The position numbers and the translations under genes were made by a program. A stretch of 9,372 nt of DNA. Source: Gammaproteobacteria bacterium. GTDB lineage: Bacteria > Pseudomonadota > Gammaproteobacteria > Xanthomonadales > Xanthomonadaceae. Under the pieces are notes generated by a model. It saw only the letters and a list, made by a program, of their open reading frames with translations. It did no database searches and was not told where the DNA came from. Numbering within the stretch: the stretch's first letter is position 1; every line of letters begins with the position of its first letter. The stretch covers positions 1 to 9,372 of the forward strand of contig JAAZHF010000302.1 of the NCBI GenBank assembly GCA_012510865.1. The letters run 5' to 3'. Below are positions 1 through 5,981 of this stretch, piece by piece.

Positions 1-546
1 CCAGGTGCGCCGCAGCAGGGCGACGCTCTGCCTGAGGGCAGCGACCGGGCCGATGTCGCGGCTGACCAGGACCGGCACCACCAGGAAGGTCGCCAGCGTC
101 CAGGCCAGGCCCAGGCCGCTGCCGGCCAGGCGCACCAGCACGTTGTTGTCCTTGCCCTTCATCGCCTGCAGCAGCACGCCCACGGTGGCGGCGATGGCGG
201 CGTAGCCGAGGATCGCACCCAGGCGCGAGCGCGCGGCGGCGAAGCCGTCGGACAGCGTGGGGTCCCCGCCCTCCAGCCGGATCATGGCGGCGCCGACGAG
301 GGCGCAGTTGAAGAAGACCATGACGCTGTACATGCAGAAATAGAAGGCGAAGCCGAGGGCCATCCCGCCCAGCCCGATGCCATCGCCGAAGAGGCGCAGC
401 GCCAGCACCGGCAGCGCGAAGCTCGCCGCCACCACCAGCGTCGCCAGCCCGGACAGCACCGGGAACAGCATCAGCTCGCGGTCCGAACGCAGCACGGCGG
501 CGCTCGCCTTCACCATTTCCCAGCTGCGCGAGAACTTGTCAAACAT
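1..546 (-). CDS. DUF6159-type integral membrane protein, C-terminus cut by window edge
   Basis: The open frame runs from ATG at 546 to the window edge without a stop, so 182 residues are visible and the C-terminus is missing. The start is supported by a good ribosome binding site (GGGAGGA, about 7 nt before the ATG). The N-terminus, MFDKFSRSWEMVKASAAVLR, followed by a membrane helix, is typical of the DUF6159 family as I remember it. Four hydrophobic segments are visible at about residues 27-50, 61-88, 110-127 and 141-163. The loop with NCALVGAAMIRLEGGDPTLS and the later VVPVLVSRDIGPVAALRQS stretch also fit the family. It is predicted to lie in the inner membrane. No catalytic residue is apparent and I do not know its function. 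The 68-nt gap to folK holds no clear promoter; a weak CATGAT on the minus strand (609-604) is the only -10 candidate. Confidence 0.8.
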   Translation of the reverse strand, partial: MFDKFSRSWEMVKASAAVLRSDRELMLFPVLSGLATLVVAASFALPVLALRLFGDGIGLGGMALGFAFYFCMYSVMVFFNCALVGAAMIRLEGGDPTLSDGFAAARSRLGAILGYAAIAATVGVLLQAMKGKDNNVLVRLAGSGLGLAWTLATFLVVPVLVSRDIGPVAALRQSVALLRRTW

Positions 547-561
547 GGTGTTTTCCTCCCA

Positions 562-579
562 CGGGCCTGCGCCGGCCCG
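562..579 (-). other. GC hairpin in the leader of the DUF6159 gene
   Basis: CGGGCC and GGCCCG form a perfect 6-bp stem around a 6-nt loop, ending just upstream of the GGGAGGA ribosome binding site of the gene starting at 546. On the minus strand no T-run follows, so it is not a convincing terminator for the upstream folK transcript. It could affect translation of the DUF6159 gene, but that is conjecture. Confidence 0.3.
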
Positions 580-614
580 CGGCCCTCGCCCCGGTGCCGC
601 TGTATCATGATCCC

Positions 615-1142
615 CTAGACGGACGCGGCGCCCCGACCGTGACCGGCCGGGCCGACCGGCAGCAGCGCGACCTCCTCCATCGCCACCCCGCGCCGGGCCG
701 AGGCGGCCCAGAGCTCGGCCAGGCTGCGGCCGCTCGCGGGGTCGACGACGTCCGGCGCGATCTCGGCCAGCGGCCGCAGCACGAAGGCCTCGGCGAGCTC
801 CGGCCGCGGCAGGCGCAGGTTGCCCGGGCCGGTGAGCCGCAGGTCGTCGTAGAGCACGATGTCGACGTCGAGCGTGCGGTCGCCGTAGCGCGGCCCGCGG
901 CGGTCGCGTGCGTGGGCGTCCTCGAGCGCGTGCAGCCAGTCGTTGAGCGCCCGCGGGTCGAGGTCGCTGTCGATGACCGCCGCGGCGTTGACGAAGTCGG
1001 GCCCGTCGAAGCCCACTGCCGGCGTACGGTAGGCGGCCGAGGCCAGGATGTCGCCGAAGCGCTCGCGCAGCGCCGCGAAGGCGAGCGCGATGTGCCGCTC
1101 GGGTTCGATGTTGCTGCCCAGGCTGAGGCAGGCGCGGCCCAT
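615..1142 (-). CDS. folK: 2-amino-4-hydroxy-6-hydroxymethyldihydropteridine pyrophosphokinase (HPPK)
   Basis: This cytoplasmic enzyme transfers pyrophosphate from ATP to 6-hydroxymethyl-7,8-dihydropterin, the step before dihydropteroate synthase in folate synthesis. The 175-residue protein has the family signatures in order: LSLGSNIEPERH near the N-terminus, the substrate loop YRTPAVGFDGPDFVNAA (about 38-54), and RYGDRTLDVDIVLYDD (85-100), where D92 and D94 match the Mg-binding aspartates of E. coli HPPK. PRPELAEAFVLRPLAEIAP follows (about 113-131). Length is close to that of E. coli HPPK. The ATG shares its A with the TGA of ybdG (TGATG), which implies translational coupling and fixes the start. 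The same frame stays open far upstream, but that part is a shadow of ybdG. It ends in TAG at 615-617, 68 nt before the next minus-strand gene. Confidence 0.95.
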   Translation of the reverse strand: MGRACLSLGSNIEPERHIALAFAALRERFGDILASAAYRTPAVGFDGPDFVNAAAVIDSDLDPRALNDWLHALEDAHARDRRGPRYGDRTLDVDIVLYDDLRLTGPGNLRLPRPELAEAFVLRPLAEIAPDVVDPASGRSLAELWAASARRGVAMEEVALLPVGPAGHGRGAASV

Positions 1143-2449
1143 CACGCGGGCTCCGCGCCCGCTGCCCCGGGCACGGCGGACGGACCGGCGCCGGCGGGCG
1201 CGCGTTCGTCGCGCAGGCGCACCTCGACGGGCGCGTCGCTGTGCGCCTGGAACACGCGCAGGCCGAACTCCGGGAGGATCGCCAGCAGGTGGTCGAAGAT
1301 GTCGGCCTGGATGCCTTCGTAGGCCACCCAGCGCACGTCGTTGGTGAAGCAGTACACCTCCAGCGGCAGGCCGTGGTCGGTGGGCTGCAGCTGGCGCACC
1401 ATCAGGCTCATGTCCTGGTTCACGCCGGGGTGGTTGCGCAGGTACTGCTCGACGTAGGCGCGGAAGGTGCCGAGGTTGGTGACGCGGCGCCGGTTGACCG
1501 GCTCGCCCCCGTGCTCGGCCAGCCTGGCGTTCCAGTCCCGCAGCTCGGCCGACTTGCCGTCGAGGTAGGCGTCGAGCAGGCGGAAGCGGCGGAAGCGCGC
1601 CACCTCGTCGGGCTCCAGGAAGCGGGTGGAATGCTGGTCGAGGTAGATCGCGCGCTTGATCCGGCGGCCGCCGGATTCGGTCATGCCGCGCCAGTTCTTG
1701 AACGACTCGCTGATCAGCTTGCGCGTGGGGACGGTGGTGATCGTCTTGTCCCAGTTCTGCACCGTGACCGTATGCAGCGCGATGTCGATGACGTCGCCGT
1801 CGGCGTTCTGGCCGGGCATCTCGATCCAGTCGCCGATGCGCACGCGGCCGTCGCCGCTGATCTGCAGGCTGGCGGCGAACGACAGGATCGTGTCCTGGAA
1901 GATCAGCATCAGCACCGCGCTGGCCGCGCCCAGGCCGGTGAGCACGTGCACCAGGTCCACGCCCGCCAGCAGCGCCACCGAGCCCAGCGCCGCCATCGCC
2001 AGGGCGATGATCTTCGCCACTTGCAGGTAGCCCTTGATCGGCTTGTTGCGGGCGTCGGGGCGGCGCTCGTAGACCTCGTTGGCGACGTCGAGTGCGTGGC
2101 CGAAGGCGAGCGCCACGGTGAAGATCACGAACACCTTGCACAGGCCGGCGACGACCGCGACCAGCTGCGGCGGCAGGCCCGGCACCAGCCCGATGCCGGC
2201 GCCGACGACCAGCGCCGGCACCACGTTGGCCAGGCGCGAGACCACGCGCATGCGGCTGAGTGCGCTTCCCTCGTAGCCGGTCAGCGCCGCCACCCGCGCC
2301 AGCACGCTGCGCAGCCCGCGCAGCAGGATGCGGCGGGTGACGAAGTTGGCCAGCCACGCCACCAGCAGAAGCGCGCCCAGCGCGAGCAGGGTCCAGGCCC
2401 CGGGATACGGCGCGAGCATCGCGCGCAGCGCCTCGAGTCGAACGTGCAT
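1142..2449 (-). CDS. ybdG: MscM/YbdG-family mechanosensitive ion channel
   Basis: The 435-residue protein matches E. coli YbdG (a miniconductance, osmotically gated MscS-superfamily channel) along most of its length as I recall that sequence. Hydrophobic segments lie at about 17-37, 74-92, 96-120, 141-165 and 168-190. The last is the pore-lining helix, GLGAASAVLMLIFQDTILS (172-190). The beta domain follows with GDWIEMP (206-212), ADGDVIDI (216-223), VQNWDKTITTVPT (230-242) and SFKNWRGMTESGGRRIKR (249-266). Further on are the family motifs TNLGTFRAY and the stretch around MVRQL..TDHGLPLEVY. An Ala/Pro-rich tail of about 24 residues follows position 411 and looks poorly conserved. It would act in the inner membrane, releasing solutes on hypo-osmotic shock. 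The start has GGAG about 5 nt upstream; folB ends 23 nt before it and folK overlaps its stop, so it lies inside a folate gene pair. Confidence 0.93.
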   Translation of the reverse strand: MHVRLEALRAMLAPYPGAWTLLALGALLLVAWLANFVTRRILLRGLRSVLARVAALTGYEGSALSRMRVVSRLANVVPALVVGAGIGLVPGLPPQLVAVVAGLCKVFVIFTVALAFGHALDVANEVYERRPDARNKPIKGYLQVAKIIALAMAALGSVALLAGVDLVHVLTGLGAASAVLMLIFQDTILSFAASLQISGDGRVRIGDWIEMPGQNADGDVIDIALHTVTVQNWDKTITTVPTRKLISESFKNWRGMTESGGRRIKRAIYLDQHSTRFLEPDEVARFRRFRLLDAYLDGKSAELRDWNARLAEHGGEPVNRRRVTNLGTFRAYVEQYLRNHPGVNQDMSLMVRQLQPTDHGLPLEVYCFTNDVRWVAYEGIQADIFDHLLAILPEFGLRVFQAHSDAPVEVRLRDERAPAGAGPSAVPGAAGAEPA

Positions 2450-2472
2450 TGGATCTCCGGTCTGCGGGGGGA

Positions 2473-2829
2473 TCAGCCGGCCCGGCTGCGCTCGATCACC
2501 ACGCCGACGGCGCGCGCGCCGCGCACGGCGCCGGGCTTGCTGAGCTTCAATCGTAGCCGGGAGACATTGAACTCGCCGAGCACGATCGCGGCGCAGCGCT
2601 CGGCCAGGGTCTCCACCAGTCCGAAGTCCGACTGCGAGACGTACTCGACCAGGCGTTTGCTGACGGCCTTGTAGTCGAGCGTGTCGGCGATGTCGTCGGT
2701 GGCCGCGGGCGCGCGGTTGTCGAAGGCCATCTCGAGGTCGAAGACCAGGGTCTGCCGGATCCGGCGCTCCCAGTCGTAGATGCCGATCAGGGCCTCGACC
2801 TCGAGCCCTTCGATGAAGACGTGGTCCAT
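2473..2829 (-). CDS. folB: Dihydroneopterin aldolase
   Basis: FolB cleaves 7,8-dihydroneopterin to 6-hydroxymethyl-7,8-dihydropterin and glycolaldehyde, giving the substrate of FolK, encoded two genes downstream. The 118-residue length is normal for this homo-octameric cytoplasmic enzyme. Visible motifs are [12 protein letters not shown] (15-26, with conserved E21), a [13 protein letters not shown] segment (52-64), [10 protein letters not shown] with E73 (71-80), and LKLSKPGAV with K98 (94-102). E73 and K98 fall at the same positions as the substrate-binding Glu and catalytic Lys reported for E. coli FolB. The start has AGGAAT about 6 nt upstream. As sequenced, the open frame of tsaD overlaps the first 43 nt of folB. 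If the apparent tsaD frameshift is corrected, the gap becomes 27 nt, a more natural operon spacing. Confidence 0.95.
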   Translation of the reverse strand: MDHVFIEGLEVEALIGIYDWERRIRQTLVFDLEMAFDNRAPAATDDIADTLDYKAVSKRLVEYVSQSDFGLVETLAERCAAIVLGEFNVSRLRLKLSKPGAVRGARAVGVVIERSRAG

Positions 2830-3914
2830 GCCGGGATTCCTGGCGGGCGGGCCAGCTTATCGCGCCGCCGCGGGCGGGACCGGCGCCGGCGCCACCGGCG
2901 GAAGCGCCGACATGTCCAGCGCGGCGTCACGTGCACGCCGTCGGGCGCGCGTTCGCCGCCCTCCAGGCGCAGCGCGCCGGCGAAGGCGATCATGGCGCCG
3001 TTGTCGGTGCAAAGCTCGGGCCGCGGGAAGCAGGCGCGACCACCGCGCGCGGCGGCCATCTCCTGCAGGCGCGCGCGCAGGCGGCGGTTGGCGCCGACGC
3101 CTCCGGCGACCACGAGCGTGTCGCAGCCGGCCTCGTCGAGCGCGCGCTCGCACTTGATGGCGAGGGTATCGACCACCGCGTCCTCGAAGGCGCGGGCGAT
3201 GTCGGCGCGGGTGGCGTCGGACCGGTCGCTGGCGCGCCAGGCCAGCATCACCTGGGTCTTGAGGCCGCTGAAGCTGAAGTCCAGGCCGGGGCGATGGGTC
3301 ATCGGCCGCGGGAAGCGGAAGCGGCCTGCGGTCCCGGAGGCGGCCAGCGCGGCCAGCTGCGGCCCGCCGGGGTACGGCAGTCCCATCAGCTTGGCGGTCT
3401 TGTCGAAGGCCTCGCCGGCGGCGTCGTCCAGGGTCTCGCCCAGCAGGCGGTAGCGGCCGATGCCGTCCACGGCCACCAGCTGGGTGTGGCCGCCGGACAC
3501 CAGCAGCGCCACGAAGGGCGGCTGCGGCGGGTCGTCCTCCATCAGCGGCGCCAGCAGGTGGCCTTCCATGTGGTGCACGCCGACCGCCGGGACCTCCAGC
3601 GCCCAGGCCAGGGCCCGGGCCACGCCCGCGCCCACCAGCAGCGCGCCGACCAGGCCCGGGCCGGCGGTGTAGGCCACGCCGTCGAGGTCGCGCACCCCCA
3701 GCCCGGCCTCGGCCAGGACCTGGCGGACCAGCGGCAGCAGCTTGCGGACGTGGTCTCGGCTGGCCAGTTCGGGGACGACCCCGCCGTAGCCGGCATGCAG
3801 GTCGATCTGGCTGTACACCGCGTGCGCCCGCAGGCCGTCGGCGCCGGTCCGGCCGGTGTCGTAGACGGCGACGCCGGTCTCGTCGCAGCTGGTTTCGATT
3901 CCGAGGACGATCAT
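2787..3914 (-). CDS. tsaD: tRNA N6-adenosine threonylcarbamoyltransferase TsaD (probable 3' frameshift)
   Basis: TsaD, with TsaB and TsaE, transfers the threonylcarbamoyl group to A37 of ANN-decoding tRNAs (t6A). Signatures run in order: [14 protein letters not shown] (6-19), [21 protein letters not shown] (35-55, ASKH-fold loop), [13 protein letters not shown] (83-95), the metal motif HMEGH with H115 and H119, [10 protein letters not shown] (138-147), [18 protein letters not shown] (167-184), [17 protein letters not shown] (269-276), and CTDNGAMIA with metal ligand D304. After W333 the frame turns arginine-rich with out-of-frame-looking codons and stops at 2787, inside folB. One extra G at about 2915/2916 restores DMSALPPV and a Pro/Ala-rich end with TAA at 2857-2859, giving 352 residues. 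The catalytic core is intact either way. The start ATG at 3914 has only a weak ribosome binding site. It is divergent from rpsU, 122 nt away. Confidence 0.92.
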   Translation of the reverse strand: MIVLGIETSCDETGVAVYDTGRTGADGLRAHAVYSQIDLHAGYGGVVPELASRDHVRKLLPLVRQVLAEAGLGVRDLDGVAYTAGPGLVGALLVGAGVARALAWALEVPAVGVHHMEGHLLAPLMEDDPPQPPFVALLVSGGHTQLVAVDGIGRYRLLGETLDDAAGEAFDKTAKLMGLPYPGGPQLAALAASGTAGRFRFPRPMTHRPGLDFSFSGLKTQVMLAWRASDRSDATRADIARAFEDAVVDTLAIKCERALDEAGCDTLVVAGGVGANRRLRARLQEMAAARGGRACFPRPELCTDNGAMIAFAGALRLEGGERAPDGVHVTPRWTCRRFRRWRRRRSRPRRRDKLARPPGIPAWTTSSSKGSRSRP

Positions 3915-3957
3915 GGTCGGGGCGGCGTCCGGCCCCGCCGGATGGGCAGGACGGGAT

Positions 3958-3987
3958 TTGCGCCTGGATGGGGCTTGGGGCTATCAT
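3958..3987 (+). promoter_or_regulatory. Candidate sigma70-type promoter of rpsU
   Basis: TATCAT at 3982-3987 differs from the consensus -10 at one position. TTGCGC at 3958-3963 keeps the TTG of a -35, with an 18-nt spacer. It is the best hexamer pair I found in the 122-nt gap between the divergent tsaD and rpsU starts. It would give a 5' leader of about 40 nt for rpsU. The leader contains GCCGG (3997-4001) and CCGGC (4009-4013), a 5-bp hairpin around a 7-nt loop. The call is from hexamer resemblance only. Confidence 0.45.
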
Positions 3988-3988
3988 A
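3983..3988 (-). promoter_or_regulatory. Possible reverse -10 hexamer for the tsaD group
   Basis: Read on the minus strand these bases are TATGAT, five of six matches to the consensus, and they overlap the plus-strand TATCAT of the rpsU promoter candidate. No good -35 lies 16-18 nt upstream on the minus strand. It would place the tsaD transcription start around 3976, with a leader of about 60 nt. This is weak evidence, and tsaD may use another promoter in the same gap. Confidence 0.25.
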
Positions 3989-4036
3989 CGCGGCTCGCCG
4001 GCGGGAAACCGGCGCATTCCCAGACCAGAGATCCCA

Positions 4037-4252
4037 ATGCCCAGCGTCAAAGTCCGCGAAAACGAGCCCTTCGAGTTTGCCCTCCGCCGCTTCAAGCGCA
4101 CCTGCGAAAAGGCCGGCGTGCTGGCCGAGACCCGCAAGCGCGAGTACTACGAGAAGCCGACGCAGGAGCGCAAGCGCAAGGCGGCCGCGGCGGTGAAGCG
4201 CCAGGCCCGTCGCACCTCGCGCGACGTCACCAAGCGCCAGCGCCTGTACTGA
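4037..4252 (+). CDS. rpsU: 30S ribosomal protein bS21
   Basis: The 71-residue product has the exact usual length of bS21, which binds the small subunit near the anti-Shine-Dalgarno end of 16S rRNA and helps initiation. The sequence is nearly canonical: [20 protein letters not shown], then [30 protein letters not shown], and a basic, arginine-rich C-terminus ending RQRLY-like. The ATG at 4037 is the only sensible start. The upstream AGAG is a weak ribosome binding site, which is not rare for this gene. It is the first gene of a rpsU - yqeY - yihY - dnaG series on the plus strand. A hairpin terminator 49 nt after its stop probably keeps most transcripts to rpsU alone, matching the high need for S21. 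Confidence 0.97.
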   Translation: MPSVKVRENEPFEFALRRFKRTCEKAGVLAETRKREYYEKPTQERKRKAAAAVKRQARRTSRDVTKRQRLY

Positions 4253-4300
4253 TCCGGCCCCGCGGGCGCGCCACGCGCCGCGGTCCGGGTCGTCCCGCGA

Positions 4301-4333
4301 AGCCGGCACGCGAGAGCGTCGCCGGCTTTTCGT
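4301..4333 (+). terminator. Rho-independent terminator or attenuator after rpsU
   Basis: AGCCGGCACGC (4301-4311) pairs with GCGT-C-GCCGGCT (4316-4327): 4 bp and 7 bp of stem separated by one bulged C, closed by a GAGA tetraloop (4312-4315) of the GNRA type. The stem's final T opens a TTTT run (4327-4330), continued by CGTGTTT. This is a standard intrinsic terminator shape. It sits between rpsU and yqeY, so it probably attenuates transcription into yqeY, yihY and dnaG instead of ending an operon fully. Confidence 0.8.
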
Positions 4334-4358
4334 GTTTCATGGAAGCGGAGAACCCCCG

Positions 4359-4805
4359 ATGAGCCTCAAGCAGCGCCTCACCGAAGACATGAAGGCGGCC
4401 ATGAAGGCCGGCGACAGGGCCGGCCTGGGCGTGATCCGCCTGGTCAACGCCGCCATCAAGCAGCGCGAGGTCGACGAGCGCATCGAGCTCGACGACGCCC
4501 AGGTACTGGCCGTTCTCGAGAAGATGGTCAAGCAGCGCCGGGACTCGGTCTCGCAGTACGAGGCCGCCGCCCGCGAGGACCTGGCCGCCATCGAGCGCGC
4601 CGAGATCGAGGTCATCCAGCGCTACCTGCCGGAGAAGCTGGGCGAGGCCGAGGTCCAGGCCGCGGTCGACGCCGCCATCGCCGAGACCGGCGCCAGGGGC
4701 CCGGCCGACATGGGCAGGGTCAGGGGCGTGCTGAAGCCGAAGCTCGCCGGCCAGGCCGACATGGCCCAGGTCTCCGCCCTGCTGAAGAAGGCCCTGTCCG
4801 GCTGA
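4359..4805 (+). CDS. yqeY: GatB/YqeY domain protein
   Basis: This is a 148-residue, mainly helical stand-alone YqeY protein, the usual length for the family. The family resembles the C-terminal tRNA-contacting tail of GatB (the amidotransferase of the Glu/Asp-tRNA pathway), but the role of the free form is unclear. Family-typical stretches are MSLKQRLTEDMKAAMKAGD (1-19), LVNAAIKQREVDE, KMVKQRRDSVSQYE (55-68), EIEVIQRYLPEKL (82-94), and MGRVRGVLKPKLAG..DM (118-135). ATG at 4359 is chosen over the in-frame GTG at 4332 because GGAG lies 8 nt upstream, the protein then begins as its homologues do, and the GTG lies just behind the terminator stem. yqeY beside rpsU and dnaG is a common proteobacterial arrangement. 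The gene ends 27 nt before the first REP-like repeat. Confidence 0.93.
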   Translation: MSLKQRLTEDMKAAMKAGDRAGLGVIRLVNAAIKQREVDERIELDDAQVLAVLEKMVKQRRDSVSQYEAAAREDLAAIERAEIEVIQRYLPEKLGEAEVQAAVDAAIAETGARGPADMGRVRGVLKPKLAGQADMAQVSALLKKALSG

Positions 4806-4832
4806 CCCCCTCCCGCCGGACCCCCGCACCCC

Positions 4833-4970
4833 TGTAGGAGCCGCTATAGCGGCGATCCCGCGCCCTTGTAGGAGCCGCTATAGCGGCGATCCCGCGCCGC
4901 CGTGGGAACCGATCCCGCACCCCTGTAGGAGCCGCCATGGCGGCGATCGCGGCTATAGCCGCTCCTACAG
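4833..4970. repeat. REP-like palindrome array: tandem 34-nt units ending in a head-to-head pair
   Basis: Two plus-oriented units with TGTAGGAG at 4833 and 4867 are direct repeats of period 34, identical over their first 32 nt. A third unit (4901-4923) keeps both ends but lacks 11 nt, including most of the central palindrome. A fourth begins at 4924. A fifth, minus-oriented from 4969, faces it; the two share the central GATC (4945-4948), and their outer arms CCCTGTAGGAGC (4921-4932) and GCTCCTACAGGG (4961-4972) are perfect complements. The intact copies contain 14-bp perfect palindromes: GCCGCTATAGCGGC, GCCGCCATGGCGGC and GCGGCTATAGCCGC. The organisation resembles REP elements of Pseudomonas and xanthomonads, which begin with a similar TGTGGGAGC or TGTAGGAGC. 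Placed behind yqeY, the hairpins could stabilise or terminate its message. Confidence 0.88.
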
Positions 4971-5018
4971 GGAGGGAGGGCTCCCGCAAGGAGGAAGGGG
5001 AGAGAGAGGGAGGCAGGG
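4970..5018 (+). other. Purine-rich G-run tract upstream of yihY
   Basis: Right after the repeat array the plus strand is almost entirely purine, broken only by CTCCCGC at 4981-4987. It carries G-runs at 4970-4972, 4974-4976, 4978-4980, 4997-5000, 5008-5010 and 5016-5018. Three runs are spaced by single A residues, and a fourth follows after 16 nt, so a G-quadruplex is conceivable but not certain. The rest of the gap to yihY (5019-5072) shows no clear promoter. Confidence 0.4.
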
Positions 5019-5072
5019 TTTGCTCCAACGGGGTTCGCGGCGCGTCGACGGGCGGGGCGGCACCCTGCCGGC

Positions 5073-5981
5073 ATGGCCGAGTTCATCACCGCGCGCCTCA
5101 GGGACGGCTTCGAGCGGCTGCGGGAGTCGCTGCCCTGGGCGCTCGCGCAGCGCTTCGTCGAAGTCGACATCCTCACCCATGCCGCGTCGCTGACCTTCTT
5201 CGCGCTGCTGTCGCTGGCGCCGCTGCTGGTGCTGCTGCTGTGGCTGACGGCGTCGCTCTACCCCTCCGCGCAGGAAGCGCTGCTGGCGCAGGTGCAGGCG
5301 ATCGCCGGAGCCGGCGCCGGCCAGGTCGCCAACACCGTGCTGGAGAACGCCCGCACCGAGCCCGACGTCGGTTCGCTGGCGGGGCTGTGGAGCACCGGGC
5401 TGCTGCTGTTCGGCGCGACGGCGGTGTTCGCGCGCCTGCAGGGCACGCTCAACCTCGTCTTCCATACGTCCGGCGACAGGGTCCGCGGCGGCTTCCGCGC
5501 CTGGCTGCGCAAGCGCGTGTTCTCCTTCGGCGTCGTGCTGGCGCTGGGCTTCCTGCTGCTGGTGTCGGCGGCCCTGACCACGGCGCTGGAGATCGCCTTC
5601 GCGGGCTCGCCGACGCTGCCGGTGCTGGGCAACCTGGCGTCGATGGCGCTGTACGTGCTGGCCTTCGCGCTGATGTACCACTACCTGCCCGACCGCCGCG
5701 TCCAGTGGCGGCAGGCCTTCCTGGGCGGCCTTCTGACCTCGCTGCTGTTCGTGGTCGGGCGCTGGGCGATCGGCCTGTACATCGCCGAAGCGGCCCCGGG
5801 CAGCGCCTACGGCTCGATGGGCACCCTGGTGGTGCTGCTGGTGTGGCTGTACTACGCGGCGGTGGTGTTCTTCGTCGGGGCGATGATCACCGCGGTGATC
5901 GACGAGCGCTGGCGGCTGTGGGACGTCCAGCGGCGGCTGGAGGCGCGCGCGGCGCGGCGCCACCGCCCCGCCCCCCTGTAG
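5073..5981 (+). CDS. yihY: YihY/BrkB-family inner-membrane protein
   Basis: This 302-residue protein belongs to the YihY/virulence factor BrkB family. The family was once labelled ribonuclease BN, but that enzyme is now known to be the ElaC/RNase Z homologue, so a nuclease role should not be assumed. Six hydrophobic segments lie at about 38-60, 101-121, 150-172, 184-204, 216-236 and 249-275. Family-typical stretches are YHYLPDRRVQWRQAFLGG (202-219) and YGSMGTLVVLLVWLYY (246-261) followed by FFVGAMITAV. Its function is unknown; transport has been proposed. The start ATG at 5073 has only a vague G-rich ribosome binding site. The tail after about 285 is Arg/Ala-rich. The TAG stop (5979-5981) and the Leu codon before it come from the TGTAGGAG repeat behind the gene, suggesting that the repeat trimmed or replaced the original end. 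Repeat clusters flank it on both sides. Confidence 0.9.
   Translation: MAEFITARLRDGFERLRESLPWALAQRFVEVDILTHAASLTFFALLSLAPLLVLLLWLTASLYPSAQEALLAQVQAIAGAGAGQVANTVLENARTEPDVGSLAGLWSTGLLLFGATAVFARLQGTLNLVFHTSGDRVRGGFRAWLRKRVFSFGVVLALGFLLLVSAALTTALEIAFAGSPTLPVLGNLASMALYVLAFALMYHYLPDRRVQWRQAFLGGLLTSLLFVVGRWAIGLYIAEAAPGSAYGSMGTLVVLLVWLYYAAVVFFVGAMITAVIDERWRLWDVQRRLEARAARRHRPAPL

Noticed and set aside
562..579. Intrinsic terminator after folK
   Set aside because: The hairpin is good but the minus strand continues with TGGGAGGAAAACACC, which has no T-run and carries the next gene's ribosome binding site.
615..2357. A 580-codon minus-strand frame starting upstream of folK
   Set aside because: Only the last 175 codons resemble a protein (FolK). 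The earlier part lies across ybdG in another frame and is Arg/Ala/Gly-rich shadow.
1241..2674. A 477-codon plus-strand frame opposite ybdG and folB
   Set aside because: His/Gln/Val/Arg-rich composition typical of antisense reading of a GC-rich gene, with clear genes on the other strand.
2905..2925. Programmed ribosomal frameshift in tsaD
   Set aside because: No slippery heptamer or similar site is seen at the shift point, and TsaD is not known to use one.
2857..4137. A 426-codon minus-strand frame over tsaD
   Set aside because: A shadow for most of its length. Only its last 19 codons seem real, as the displaced C-terminus of TsaD.
4332..4358. GTG at 4332 as the yqeY start
   Set aside because: It lies just behind the terminator stem, has no ribosome binding site, and adds nine residues that homologues lack.
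4833..4970. CRISPR array
   Set aside because: The repeats are palindromic units in mixed orientation with no unique spacers of constant length, and no cas genes are present.
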